This document shows, one piece after another, positions 43,577 through 51,089 of a stretch of DNA of 64,000 bases (position 1 is its first letter; each line of letters begins with the position of its first letter). Position numbers and translations under genes: made by a program. The notes below the pieces were generated by a model, which was not told the DNA's origin, ran no database searches, and saw only the letters and a list, made by a program, of their open reading frames with translations. Source of the stretch: Verrucomicrobiales bacterium (lineage in GTDB: Bacteria > Verrucomicrobiota > Verrucomicrobiia > Verrucomicrobiales > DEV007). Location of the stretch: the NCBI GenBank assembly GCA_029213005.1, contig JARGPI010000014.1:103755-167754 (forward strand), in the 5' to 3' direction.

Positions 43577-45004
43577 ATGAACACGTCCCGGTTTTTGTCT
43601 CTGCTCTTTAGTGCGCTCTTATTTTTTCTATCAATACCGGCTGCGAAGGCGCAGTTCGAGGCGGGAGCATCGGTAGTGGATATAACTCCTCAGGAGTGGC
43701 CGGTGGTGACGCGGGGAAGTTTCAATCCGAGCCCCCGGGAATCGGCCCACGACCCTCTAAACGCACGGGCGCTGGCGTTCCGGAACGGCGACGGTAGAGT
43801 GGTCGTCTGTGTCGCCGATGTGATTTATATCCGCGAACCGGAAAGCGGGAATATTCGCCGGGCGGCCGCGGAAGCGACCGGTTGGCCGGTTGAATCGATT
43901 CTTTTGGCCGGGACTCACACTCACAGCGCTCCCGCTCCTTACGGCGATTCTCCCGCTCCCGCCGAGGTGGCCTTTCGGAAGCGCGCCGCTGCCGGAATTG
44001 TCAAAGCGATATCGCAGGCAATCGGGAATCTGGAACCGGCGCGGGTTGGCTTTGGGAGCGACGAAGTGCCTGATGAAGTATTTAATCGTCGCTGGTATCT
44101 GAAAGAGGGGACTATGCCTCCGAATCCTTTCGGCGGAATCGATACCGTAAAGATGAATCCCAGCCGGGGGGATATCTTAAAACCGGCGGGACCGACCGAT
44201 CCCGAAGTGTGCGTCGTTTCCGTTCAGAATGGACGGGGTAGGCCGTTGGCGCTTCTCGCGAACTACTCGCTTCACTATGTGGGAGCGGTTCCCGGCGGTC
44301 AGGTTTCCGCCGACTACTTCGGTGAGTTTGCCCGTCTTGTACCGTTTCGGGTCGCCGGTCGAAACCCGCCCGAAAATTTTGTCGGGATTTTGAGCAATGG
44401 AACCAGTGGAGATATCAATAATATAGATTTTCACGGGAAACGGGCCCCTCGTTCTCCTTTTGAGCAAATCCGGCTCGTGGCAGGCAAGGTGGCTGATGCC
44501 TCCTATCGAGCGACTCGTGATATCGACTATGCAAAAGACGCTCCGGTGGCGATGCTGCAACGCAGCGTTACTTTGAAGTACCGGAAGCCTGACGAAAAAC
44601 AAATCGAACAGGCTCGCTCGATTTTGAAAATGACGCCGGATGAAGTTTCCAAAGCCAAAATGTCCAAGCTGGCTCCCCACTATGCTTTGCGAACCCTCTC
44701 CGGTGCGGAACGGCCCGATACCGTGGACGTCACCATTCAGGCGATCCGGATAGGTGATCAGGCCATCGTTTCTCTACCTTTTGAGACGTTGGTGGAGATC
44801 GGTCTGGAGCTGAAAGAGAAAAGCCCATTTGCCAACACTTTTACCATAGAATTGGCAAACGGGGCCCTCGGTTATTTACCAACTCCGGAGCAGCACAAAC
44901 TGGGCGGATACGAGACCTGGTTGGGGACCAGCCAGGTTCAGTACGATGCCTCGCGGATCCTGACAGATGAGCTGCTCGAAATGCTCGCCGAGCTTAAGAA
45001 CTAG
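43577..45004 (+). CDS. Secreted neutral-ceramidase-like hydrolase
   Basis: About 475 residues with a signal peptide (MNTSRFLSLLFSALLFFLSI, cut near AKA). The body matches the neutral/alkaline non-lysosomal ceramidase N-terminal domain found widely in PVC bacteria: GASVVDITPQEWPVV, LAGTHTHSAPAP (the metal-binding His-Thr-His), and ILSNGTSGDINNIDF. The start at 43577 is preferred because AGG lies 8 bases before it; a GTG at 43541 and an ATG at 43571 are also in frame. In bacteria lacking sphingolipids such proteins may act on other amide or ester bonds. The true substrate is unknown. Confidence 0.82.
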   Translation: MNTSRFLSLLFSALLFFLSIPAAKAQFEAGASVVDITPQEWPVVTRGSFNPSPRESAHDPLNARALAFRNGDGRVVVCVADVIYIREPESGNIRRAAAEATGWPVESILLAGTHTHSAPAPYGDSPAPAEVAFRKRAAAGIVKAISQAIGNLEPARVGFGSDEVPDEVFNRRWYLKEGTMPPNPFGGIDTVKMNPSRGDILKPAGPTDPEVCVVSVQNGRGRPLALLANYSLHYVGAVPGGQVSADYFGEFARLVPFRVAGRNPPENFVGILSNGTSGDINNIDFHGKRAPRSPFEQIRLVAGKVADASYRATRDIDYAKDAPVAMLQRSVTLKYRKPDEKQIEQARSILKMTPDEVSKAKMSKLAPHYALRTLSGAERPDTVDVTIQAIRIGDQAIVSLPFETLVEIGLELKEKSPFANTFTIELANGALGYLPTPEQHKLGGYETWLGTSQVQYDASRILTDELLEMLAELKN

Positions 45005-45019
45005 ACCGGGACCCTCCGG

Positions 45020-46513
45020 TTACTTCGGAGCCAGAAGTGTCGTTCCGTGCGGCACTCTGCGCTTTACCGGTTCGAGTTGAGTGAGTCCGGGAGGTGCTTT
45101 GCCGGCGTCGCTGATTCGCTCGGCAAGCTTTTGGGACAGTTCCTTTACCAATGGGCGGAAATCCGGACTGTTCGCAAGGTTCTTCATTTCCCTGGGATCG
45201 TTCTGATGATCGTATAGTTCGGAACCTTTATCACCCCATTCGGTATATCGATAGCGCGGCCCTTTGATACTGTAGCCTGAGCTGTATTGAGTAAAGGCAA
45301 ACTCACGAAGCGGGGCGGTGGGATCTTTCAGGGCAGGGACCAGGCTGACTCCGGAGACGTAATCGGGTGTATCGAGGCCTGCCAGTTCGGTGAGGGTGGG
45401 GTAGAAATCGACCATCTCGACCGGAGTGCGGCAGGCCGTTCCTTTTGCGTCGACGCCGGGACCGGCTACCACCAGTGGCACATGAGTGGCGTTTTCGAAG
45501 AGCGTTGTTTTCTGGAAGTGCCCATGTTCACCCATGTGATACCCGTGGTCCGATGTGAAAATGACGATGGTATTGTCAGCAAGCCCGCTGGAATCAAGGG
45601 CATCGAGAATCCGGCCTGCCTGAGCATCGGCAAAGCTGATGGATGCATAGTAGGACTGGATGACTTCGCGAATGATTTTGTCCTCGAGTTGGATTTGATC
45701 CTTCTTGCGACGGATGGAACTCAGGGCCGGGGCGGGAATGGAGCTGTCGTAGTCTTCCGGTACTTCGGGGATTTTGATAGATTCCAGAGGATACCAATCG
45801 AAGTATTTCTTTGGCGCAACGTATGGCGTATGGGGGCGGAACAGGCCGACGGCCAGAAAGAATGGGACTTTGTCTTTGGCACTCTGCTCCAGTTGTTTGA
45901 TCGCTTCGGTCGCGGCGATACCATCGGTTTGTTCTTCGTCCGTTCCATCGGCAGCGAGCCAGCTGAGAGTTCCGCCGAAGGAATTTTTGCGGAGGGATTT
46001 GATAAGCGACTCATCGGTGACGTCCCGCCCTCTCGGGTTAATGGTGTAGTTCCAGGAATAAGGATCGTCGTGGCCCGAGGTTCCAATATGTTTGGGAACG
46101 TTGTAGTGATAGATCTTGCCGATGCGGGTCGCGAAGTAGCCGTGATCCCGAAAAAATTGAGGAATGGTTTTTACATTCGGCAGGGTCTCCCTGATGTAGA
46201 TGCCGTTGGTGCGGATCTGCGTTTGGTCGGGGTAAAGTCCTGTCATAAACGAGGCCCGGCTCGGGCCGCAAAGCGGGTATTGGCAATGGGCATTGTCAAA
46301 ACGAACGCCACGTTCGCCGAGCTTATCAATGTTCGGCGTTTTGACCTGCGGGTGGCCATAGAGGCCCATATCGCAGTTAAGGTCATCGCAGATTAGGAAG
46401 AGAACGTTGGGCTTGGTCTCCTCGGCTTGCAGGTGCAACGGCGTTCCGGCGAGGAGCAGGCCACAGGCGATGGTGAAGACGTGTCGGGAAAATATCATCC
46501 GCGAATATGACAT
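45020..46513 (-). CDS. Exported formylglycine sulfatase (iduronate-2-sulfatase-like)
   Basis: A 497-residue type I sulfatase. A signal peptide (about 6-30, TIACGLLLAGTPLHLQA) precedes VLFLICDDLNCDMGLYG, which supplies the metal Asp pair. The formylglycine Cys82 is in YPLCGPSRASFMTGLYP (C-x-P-x-R). TSDHGYHMGEHGHFQK in the middle carries the substrate-site His and Lys. The overall pattern resembles iduronate-2-sulfatase and N-sulfoglucosamine sulfohydrolase relatives, common in polysaccharide utilisation. It would desulfate a uronic-acid-rich polymer. It is convergent with the ceramidase-like gene and in line with the following hydrolase. Confidence 0.92.
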   Translation of the reverse strand: MSYSRMIFSRHVFTIACGLLLAGTPLHLQAEETKPNVLFLICDDLNCDMGLYGHPQVKTPNIDKLGERGVRFDNAHCQYPLCGPSRASFMTGLYPDQTQIRTNGIYIRETLPNVKTIPQFFRDHGYFATRIGKIYHYNVPKHIGTSGHDDPYSWNYTINPRGRDVTDESLIKSLRKNSFGGTLSWLAADGTDEEQTDGIAATEAIKQLEQSAKDKVPFFLAVGLFRPHTPYVAPKKYFDWYPLESIKIPEVPEDYDSSIPAPALSSIRRKKDQIQLEDKIIREVIQSYYASISFADAQAGRILDALDSSGLADNTIVIFTSDHGYHMGEHGHFQKTTLFENATHVPLVVAGPGVDAKGTACRTPVEMVDFYPTLTELAGLDTPDYVSGVSLVPALKDPTAPLREFAFTQYSSGYSIKGPRYRYTEWGDKGSELYDHQNDPREMKNLANSPDFRPLVKELSQKLAERISDAGKAPPGLTQLEPVKRRVPHGTTLLAPK

Positions 46514-46562
46514 CGATCCCTCAAAAACCGATTGCTGGAAGTGCCTTTTTCAGGCCATGAAA

Positions 46563-48500
46563 TTATTCCTCGACGACGAAACTTTCGACCGGATTCAGGA
46601 AGTTTTCGCGTTCAGCCTCACTCCCTTTCTTGTAGTCGTGATCGACTTCCCAAATGAACTTTTCGAGATCGGAAGTTCGAAAATTCGCTCTCTCCGTGTC
46701 CCTAAGGAGATTGATGCAGACTTCCTGCATCCGGGCGTTGAAGATACCGTTGTCATCACGTTTTCCGCCGTGGCCTGTCAGAATCTCACGATCAACCCGG
46801 AGGACCAGGTAGCCACCGACGGGTAGTTTATGGCACAGGTATTGATTCGACGCGGTATTCGGATCGGTATGGAGGCAGTTACTCAAACCTTTGATACATA
46901 ATTCGGTAGGGTCCGTCAGGGTTTCATCCGCTTCGGGGATGCAGGATGGGTCGATATAGATTGTGCGGTTTTCCGGGTCGTAGCGATATCCGTCTTTCAC
47001 CTCGGTGGAACTGTCGATCTTGATCTCCATTTTCTCGAGCCTGACTTTGTCTTTGTTCAATTGCAGGTTCGCCTCGGCGATCCGGTCGAAGGATTGGTAA
47101 TGAACGCCATCAAAGAGGTGGGTATCGATAAGTGATTCAAAAATCCGCGGGTAAGGCTGGATTTCTTTATTTCGGTTCACAAACCCGGAGACGATTCGCC
47201 GGTCGTGACCACAGGTGTGTTCGACGTAGCCGGACTGAAATTCGTGACCCAGTTTTCCCAGGTTGTAGCGGTTCTCCGTCATGGGGACGGTCGGGAAGAC
47301 GATTTTTTCGAGCCGCTTTCCAAGTGGTAAAATCCCGCCGGTGACGACATCGGTCTCGGAGGTGAGGGAAATCATCGCGGGTGGCTCATTCCACGGCCAG
47401 GTGATGGTGGCGAGCTTCAGCTGCCGGGCTTGAATCGCTTCCGAGGCGGGGTTGATCAGAAGAACGAGATCCGCCGGAAGGTAGCGGTTTCTATAGTCGA
47501 GACCATTGAGACAGAGATCGATTCCATGATTGATCCCTTCAGTCAAAATTCCCTGTTCCCGGAGGTCGGTGCGGAGGTCTTCGAGTGCGGTGGGTTCGAG
47601 GACTCCGCTTTTGCGGTCGTTGATGTAGTCATCGCAAACTTGAAGGCTCGGAATCACGGTAAGATCAAAGTCCGGATTGGTCGTGATGAGTTCTTCAACC
47701 GCGGCATTCCAGATCCTCTTTTCGTTAGGGTGGGCAGAATCCCGAAACGCGGCGTTTGCGTAGTTGATGATCGGTGGAGAGGCAACTCGCTCAAGAATTC
47801 GTCCCCCCAGCGAATGACCGATCAAAATGACCCGGGTCTTGAAGCGGTTCCGGTTGGCGTAGCGGCGGATATCCCATATACAGCGACTGAAGGCGGTGCT
47901 TGCTGAGATCCGGTTCGTTGCAATTCGGCGCGGCGGGAAACTGAGGTACTCGAGTCCCGGAGTTGTGATCGAGCGACCTCTCCACCCGATAAAAATACCG
48001 ACCGGCGCGCCGTGTTTGGCGGTTCCGCTTTCCGTGGAATGGCGGCTTTTCTCGTACTTTTCGAGGAAGTTGTTGAAGCGAATCAGATCATTTCCATAGG
48101 AGCGGGGTTTGGCATCAGCGTCGTGTCGCCAGCCGTGGACAAAGATGATGAGCGGGGTGCCTGCAGGGTTATTATCGACCTTACCGATTAGATTGGTCGC
48201 TTCCCGAAGTTGTTTCGAGTCCCAGAAATCTCCATACTCATCAAACTCGATAATCCGGAGATTTTTATAGTAGGGTTTCGGCGGGTTTGATCCCGGAACC
48301 GTCATGGTCTGAGCCGGCACTCCCGGGGCAGCCAGTTCAATGCCCTCGATCGGGTATTTGGTACTCCAAAACGGTTGATCGGCGGTGTCGGTGACGTTGA
48401 TCACGATCGCCAGAATGATAAATAAAGAGAGAACAACCCCTGAAAAAATCAGAAACTTGCGGCGAATCCAGAGAAATGTCTTGCGACTGAATAACTTCAT
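46563..48500 (-). CDS. Membrane-anchored alpha/beta-hydrolase-like protein
   Basis: A 645-residue protein with one N-terminal membrane helix (about 16-36, FLIFSGVVLSLFIILAIVI) and a large outside domain. The lipase-type elbow GHSLGGRILERV is clear, preceded by PLIIFVHGWRHDADA, which would be the oxyanion strand. About 300 residues after the elbow are unusual and not recognised (an ending with LPVGGYLVLRVDREILTGHGG). I chose the ATG at 48500 because the upstream frame runs into a poorly coding region. The closest known style is DUF900/alpha-beta-hydrolase-like lipases. The long C-terminal part may bind substrate. It lies 49 bases before the sulfatase start on the same strand. Confidence 0.7.
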   Translation of the reverse strand: MKLFSRKTFLWIRRKFLIFSGVVLSLFIILAIVINVTDTADQPFWSTKYPIEGIELAAPGVPAQTMTVPGSNPPKPYYKNLRIIEFDEYGDFWDSKQLREATNLIGKVDNNPAGTPLIIFVHGWRHDADAKPRSYGNDLIRFNNFLEKYEKSRHSTESGTAKHGAPVGIFIGWRGRSITTPGLEYLSFPPRRIATNRISASTAFSRCIWDIRRYANRNRFKTRVILIGHSLGGRILERVASPPIINYANAAFRDSAHPNEKRIWNAAVEELITTNPDFDLTVIPSLQVCDDYINDRKSGVLEPTALEDLRTDLREQGILTEGINHGIDLCLNGLDYRNRYLPADLVLLINPASEAIQARQLKLATITWPWNEPPAMISLTSETDVVTGGILPLGKRLEKIVFPTVPMTENRYNLGKLGHEFQSGYVEHTCGHDRRIVSGFVNRNKEIQPYPRIFESLIDTHLFDGVHYQSFDRIAEANLQLNKDKVRLEKMEIKIDSSTEVKDGYRYDPENRTIYIDPSCIPEADETLTDPTELCIKGLSNCLHTDPNTASNQYLCHKLPVGGYLVLRVDREILTGHGGKRDDNGIFNARMQEVCINLLRDTERANFRTSDLEKFIWEVDHDYKKGSEAERENFLNPVESFVVEE

Positions 48501-48621
48501 AATCGAGCGGCGTTTACTTTCTTTGGGGGCCTCCAAAGATAATGACGTCTCACAGCATCGATAGGAATTCAATCGAAAAGCGGATAAATGCCTGAAGCTC
48601 CGCGATTTATCGGGCTGGAGC

Positions 48622-49149
48622 TCAGATCGAAAATTCCACGGAAAGAGTCACCAGAGCACCGTTCGCCGGATCAATTTCCGCCAGAATGCTGGCGACGAGA
48701 GATTCGAAACGGTAGAATTTCGGTAGATTCTCAACCGCTTCAAAACCGAGTTTCTTGAGATCGTTGACTGTGCTTTTTTGAGTAATCGATCCTTCCTCAA
48801 GATTGACCTGTCCCTTGAAGATTTCTCTGGCCGAAAGCTCCGACTCCTGTTTCTGCATCGTGAAGGTGAGGCTGTCGACAAAGGTGGTCCCCGGGGCGCT
48901 GTAGGCCCGGATCCCGAGGCTGTCCCAGATACGGATATCGTTAGCGAGATTTTTGACCCGGTCCGGATTGCCCCACAATTGCACCACTGCATTCACCGAG
49001 GGCGTCAGCAGAAAACCGACATCATTAATCGAAGAGCCCTCTTCGTCTAACGTAACCACAACAGGTTCCCGTTCCGCCGCCGGTGCAGCTTCAAAAAAGC
49101 TCCCCAAAAGGCCGATGCCGATTAGGGCGATCCAGTTCAAATTTCTCAT
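48622..49149 (-). CDS. Secreted protein of unknown function
   Basis: A 175-residue exported protein with a signal peptide (about 1-24, ending PAAA). The mature part is beta-rich, with LTPSVNAVVQLWGNPDRVKN and DIRIWDSLGIRAYSAPG. That pattern resembles the DUF7738-like group, but I am not certain. No catalytic residues can be named. It is transcribed toward the lipase-like gene, with 121 bases between. The region upstream of its start holds the hexamer hairpin and paired palindromes described separately. Confidence 0.5.
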   Translation of the reverse strand: MRNLNWIALIGIGLLGSFFEAAPAAEREPVVVTLDEEGSSINDVGFLLTPSVNAVVQLWGNPDRVKNLANDIRIWDSLGIRAYSAPGTTFVDSLTFTMQKQESELSAREIFKGQVNLEEGSITQKSTVNDLKKLGFEAVENLPKFYRFESLVASILAEIDPANGALVTLSVEFSI

Positions 49150-49274
49150 TTAACTTAAGAAGCGTTACGGCCCCTCAATCGAGCCGTGAACTGGATTTAA
49201 CCATCTTTCAGTTAGGTTAAAACACAAGCGAAATCACGACGGCGGATTCCAGCGCTCAACCGCAGCTTCGGAAA

Positions 49275-49353
49275 CTCTTGTTCTTGCTCGTAATCTTGTT
49301 CTTGATCCCCGTTTTCCGAGCAAGAGCAAGAGCAAGAGCAAGAGCAAGAGCAA
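49275..49353. repeat. GAGCAA hexamer array forming a hairpin
   Basis: Six perfect GAGCAA hexamers run from 49318 to 49353. A left arm, CTCTTGTTCTTGCTCG at 49275-49290, pairs with the first part of the array (one wobble in 16), giving a long stem with a 26-base loop. It lies directly before the paired TGTAC palindromes. No coding frame uses it. Confidence 0.7.
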
Positions 49354-49356
49354 GGT

Positions 49357-49391
49357 TGTACCCTGTACACTTTTTGACTGTACAGGGTACA
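49357..49391. promoter_or_regulatory. Paired TGTAC palindrome element, copy 4
   Basis: TGTACCCTGTACA (49357-49369) and TGTACAGGGTACA (49379-49391) are separated by CTTTTTGAC. Centres are 22 bp apart, and the two halves are reverse complements, making the whole unit a larger palindrome. It lies between the GAGCAA hairpin and the long palindromic element, 207 bases before the unknown secreted protein start on one side and about 400 bases before the pyruvyltransferase-domain gene on the other. Confidence 0.6.
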
Positions 49392-49395
49392 ATCG

Positions 49396-49688
49396 AATGC
49401 CGCTAAGTTTTCGGTTTCAATCGCTCTACGGCAACGCCGTTATGTAACATAGCCCCGGGTTGACCGAAGCGAAGCAGAGAGTCTACCCGGGGATTCTATC
49501 GAGCTATAACCTGATCGCTGAAAGTGATCTGAAAGCTTTCGCAACGCCTTCAGCGTAGAGAAACTCCTCGTATGCAAATCCCATGGTAGCCACCGTTTCA
49601 CTGCGGCAACCATGGGCTGTGTTACGGAACGGCGTTGCCGTATTTTGAATTCTTTGCCAATGGAGTTCATGTAATTCTTAGCGGCATT
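49396..49688. repeat. Nested long palindromic element (~290 bp)
   Basis: An imperfect inverted-repeat element. The outer ends are AATGCCGCTAAG (49396-49407) and its exact complement CTTAGCGGCATT (49677-49688). Inside, TACGGCAACGCCGTT (49427-49441) pairs with 49628-49642, extended by TAACA/TGTTA. Two inner hairpins follow: CCCCGGGT/ACCCGGGG (49453-49460 and 49485-49492) and CCCATGGT/ACCATGGG with GCC/GGC extension (49580-49587 and 49609-49616). No transposase is inside. The layout resembles cruciform-type dispersed elements of PVC bacteria. ORFs in it are artefacts, and the pyruvyltransferase start must lie beyond it. Confidence 0.75.
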
Positions 49689-49790
49689 TCGGGGTACAAT
49701 CCCCCTTGGTTTGAATCGATTGTTACGAAAGATACTTGTTCAAGGGCTGGCAATCTGACCGGATCAGCTCTTACTTTCGCCAGTATTTCG

Positions 49791-51083
49791 ATGAATTGTT
49801 CACTATCCAACTCTCTGGCTCGTCGCTCCGCTCTCACTACCCTGGGAGGAAGTTTTCTCGCTGCCGCTTTGTCTCAGGCCGTCGATGGAGCGGCTCCGAA
49901 AAAGATTCTGTTGCGGTCCTCGTGGCAGACCGTGAATATCGGCGATATTGCTCACACTCCGGGCGTTCTCAGTATTCTCCGGGAACACCTTCCGGAGGTG
50001 GAGGTCACGCTCTGGCCTTCCAGCGTCGACAACGGCGTGGATGAACTTTTGAAAAAGGAGTTTCCCAAACTCAAGATCGCCAAAAAGGGTTCCAAAGAAT
50101 TACAGCAGGCATTTGAGGAATGCGACTTCCTGCTCCATGGCTCCGGGGCCTCGGTCGTCGCGGAGAAAGATCTTGAGCGCTGGCACAAGGAAACCGGCAA
50201 ACCTTACGGAATCTACGGGATTACTTTCCCGATGAAAAAATCGTCGTCCACACAGGCAACCTCAGCGACAGCGATGGCAAATGCTGTGAAAATCCTGACC
50301 AGTGCACAATTTGTCTATTTCCGGGATAGCAAATCACTGGCGCTGGCGAAAAAACTCGGAGCCGAATCTCCGGTCATGGAATTTGGGCCCGATGGAGCTT
50401 TTGCCTGTGATCTGCGCGACGCGGAAAAAGCGGAAGCCTTCCTCAGCGCAAACGATCTCGAAGACGGTAAATTTATCTGCTGTATTCCCCGCCTTCGCTA
50501 CACGCCCTACTGGACGATCAAAGAAGGCCGCAAGTTTGACGAAATCAAGCACGCGCGGAACGAGGAAATGAAGGAGCACGATCACGCGCCGCTGCGCGAT
50601 GCGATTATCGAAGTGATTAAAAATACCGATCTGAAAGTATTGGTTTGTCCCGAGGACCGAACCCAAATGGCAGTAGGTAAAGAAATGATCATCGATAAAC
50701 TACCGAAAGAGATTCTCGATCGGGTAGTGTGGCGTCCCGACTACTGGCTGACGGGAGAGGCAATCAGTGTCTATGTTCGCAGTGCCGGTTTGTTCGGTAA
50801 TGAAATGCACTCGCCCATTATGTGTATCGGGCACGGAATTCCAGCTGTCGTCTGCCGGTTCGCGGAACAGACCAGTAAAGGATATATGTGGGAAGATATC
50901 GGTCTCGGTGACTGGCTTTTCGATCTCGACTCCGAAGAGCAATTGAATCGTGTGGCTCCCACCGTTCTGGAAATCGCTAAAAATCCCGAAGCAGCCAAAG
51001 CTAAAGCAGCAAAGGCGCGGGAATTTGTAGAGAAACGTCAGAAGGAAACGATGGCCGTTTTAGCCGGTGAATTGAAAGCGTAA
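49791..51083 (+). CDS. Tat-exported polysaccharide-pyruvyltransferase-domain protein
   Basis: A 430-residue protein with a pyruvyltransferase domain (PF04230 type). The start NSLARRSALTTLGGSFLAAA is a twin-arginine-like export signal, unusual for a transferase that should work in the cytoplasm. The domain starts with VNIGDIAHTPGVLSILREHL, the standard family opening, and has DFLLHGSGASVVAE, then LKVLVCPEDRTQM and RSAGLFGNEMHSPIMCIGHG. The ATG at 49791 was chosen because the frame upstream falls inside the palindromic element. It is 6 bases from the SGNH hydrolase. Outside the cell no pyruvyl donor is expected, so its role is probably different. Similar exported proteins are known in planctomycetes. 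Confidence 0.82.
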   Translation: MNCSLSNSLARRSALTTLGGSFLAAALSQAVDGAAPKKILLRSSWQTVNIGDIAHTPGVLSILREHLPEVEVTLWPSSVDNGVDELLKKEFPKLKIAKKGSKELQQAFEECDFLLHGSGASVVAEKDLERWHKETGKPYGIYGITFPMKKSSSTQATSATAMANAVKILTSAQFVYFRDSKSLALAKKLGAESPVMEFGPDGAFACDLRDAEKAEAFLSANDLEDGKFICCIPRLRYTPYWTIKEGRKFDEIKHARNEEMKEHDHAPLRDAIIEVIKNTDLKVLVCPEDRTQMAVGKEMIIDKLPKEILDRVVWRPDYWLTGEAISVYVRSAGLFGNEMHSPIMCIGHGIPAVVCRFAEQTSKGYMWEDIGLGDWLFDLDSEEQLNRVAPTVLEIAKNPEAAKAKAAKAREFVEKRQKETMAVLAGELKA

Positions 51084-51089
51084 CCGGTT

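Noticed and set aside
45287..46396. A 369-residue plus-strand frame
   Set aside because: It lies wholly opposite the second sulfatase, whose motifs are complete; no family features are present in the antisense reading.
49318..49353. Possible CRISPR array from the GAGCAA repeats
   Set aside because: The units are 6 bp without spacers and no cas genes are nearby; it is a simple tandem repeat.
49440..49670. A 76-residue minus-strand frame in the palindromic element
   Set aside because: Lies in the inverted repeat, contains both hairpins, and has no family features. Such frames are common artefacts in repeats.
49635..49790. N-terminal extension of the pyruvyltransferase-domain gene from a TTG
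   Set aside because: It would translate the end of the palindromic element; the Tat-like signal begins at the ATG at 49791.
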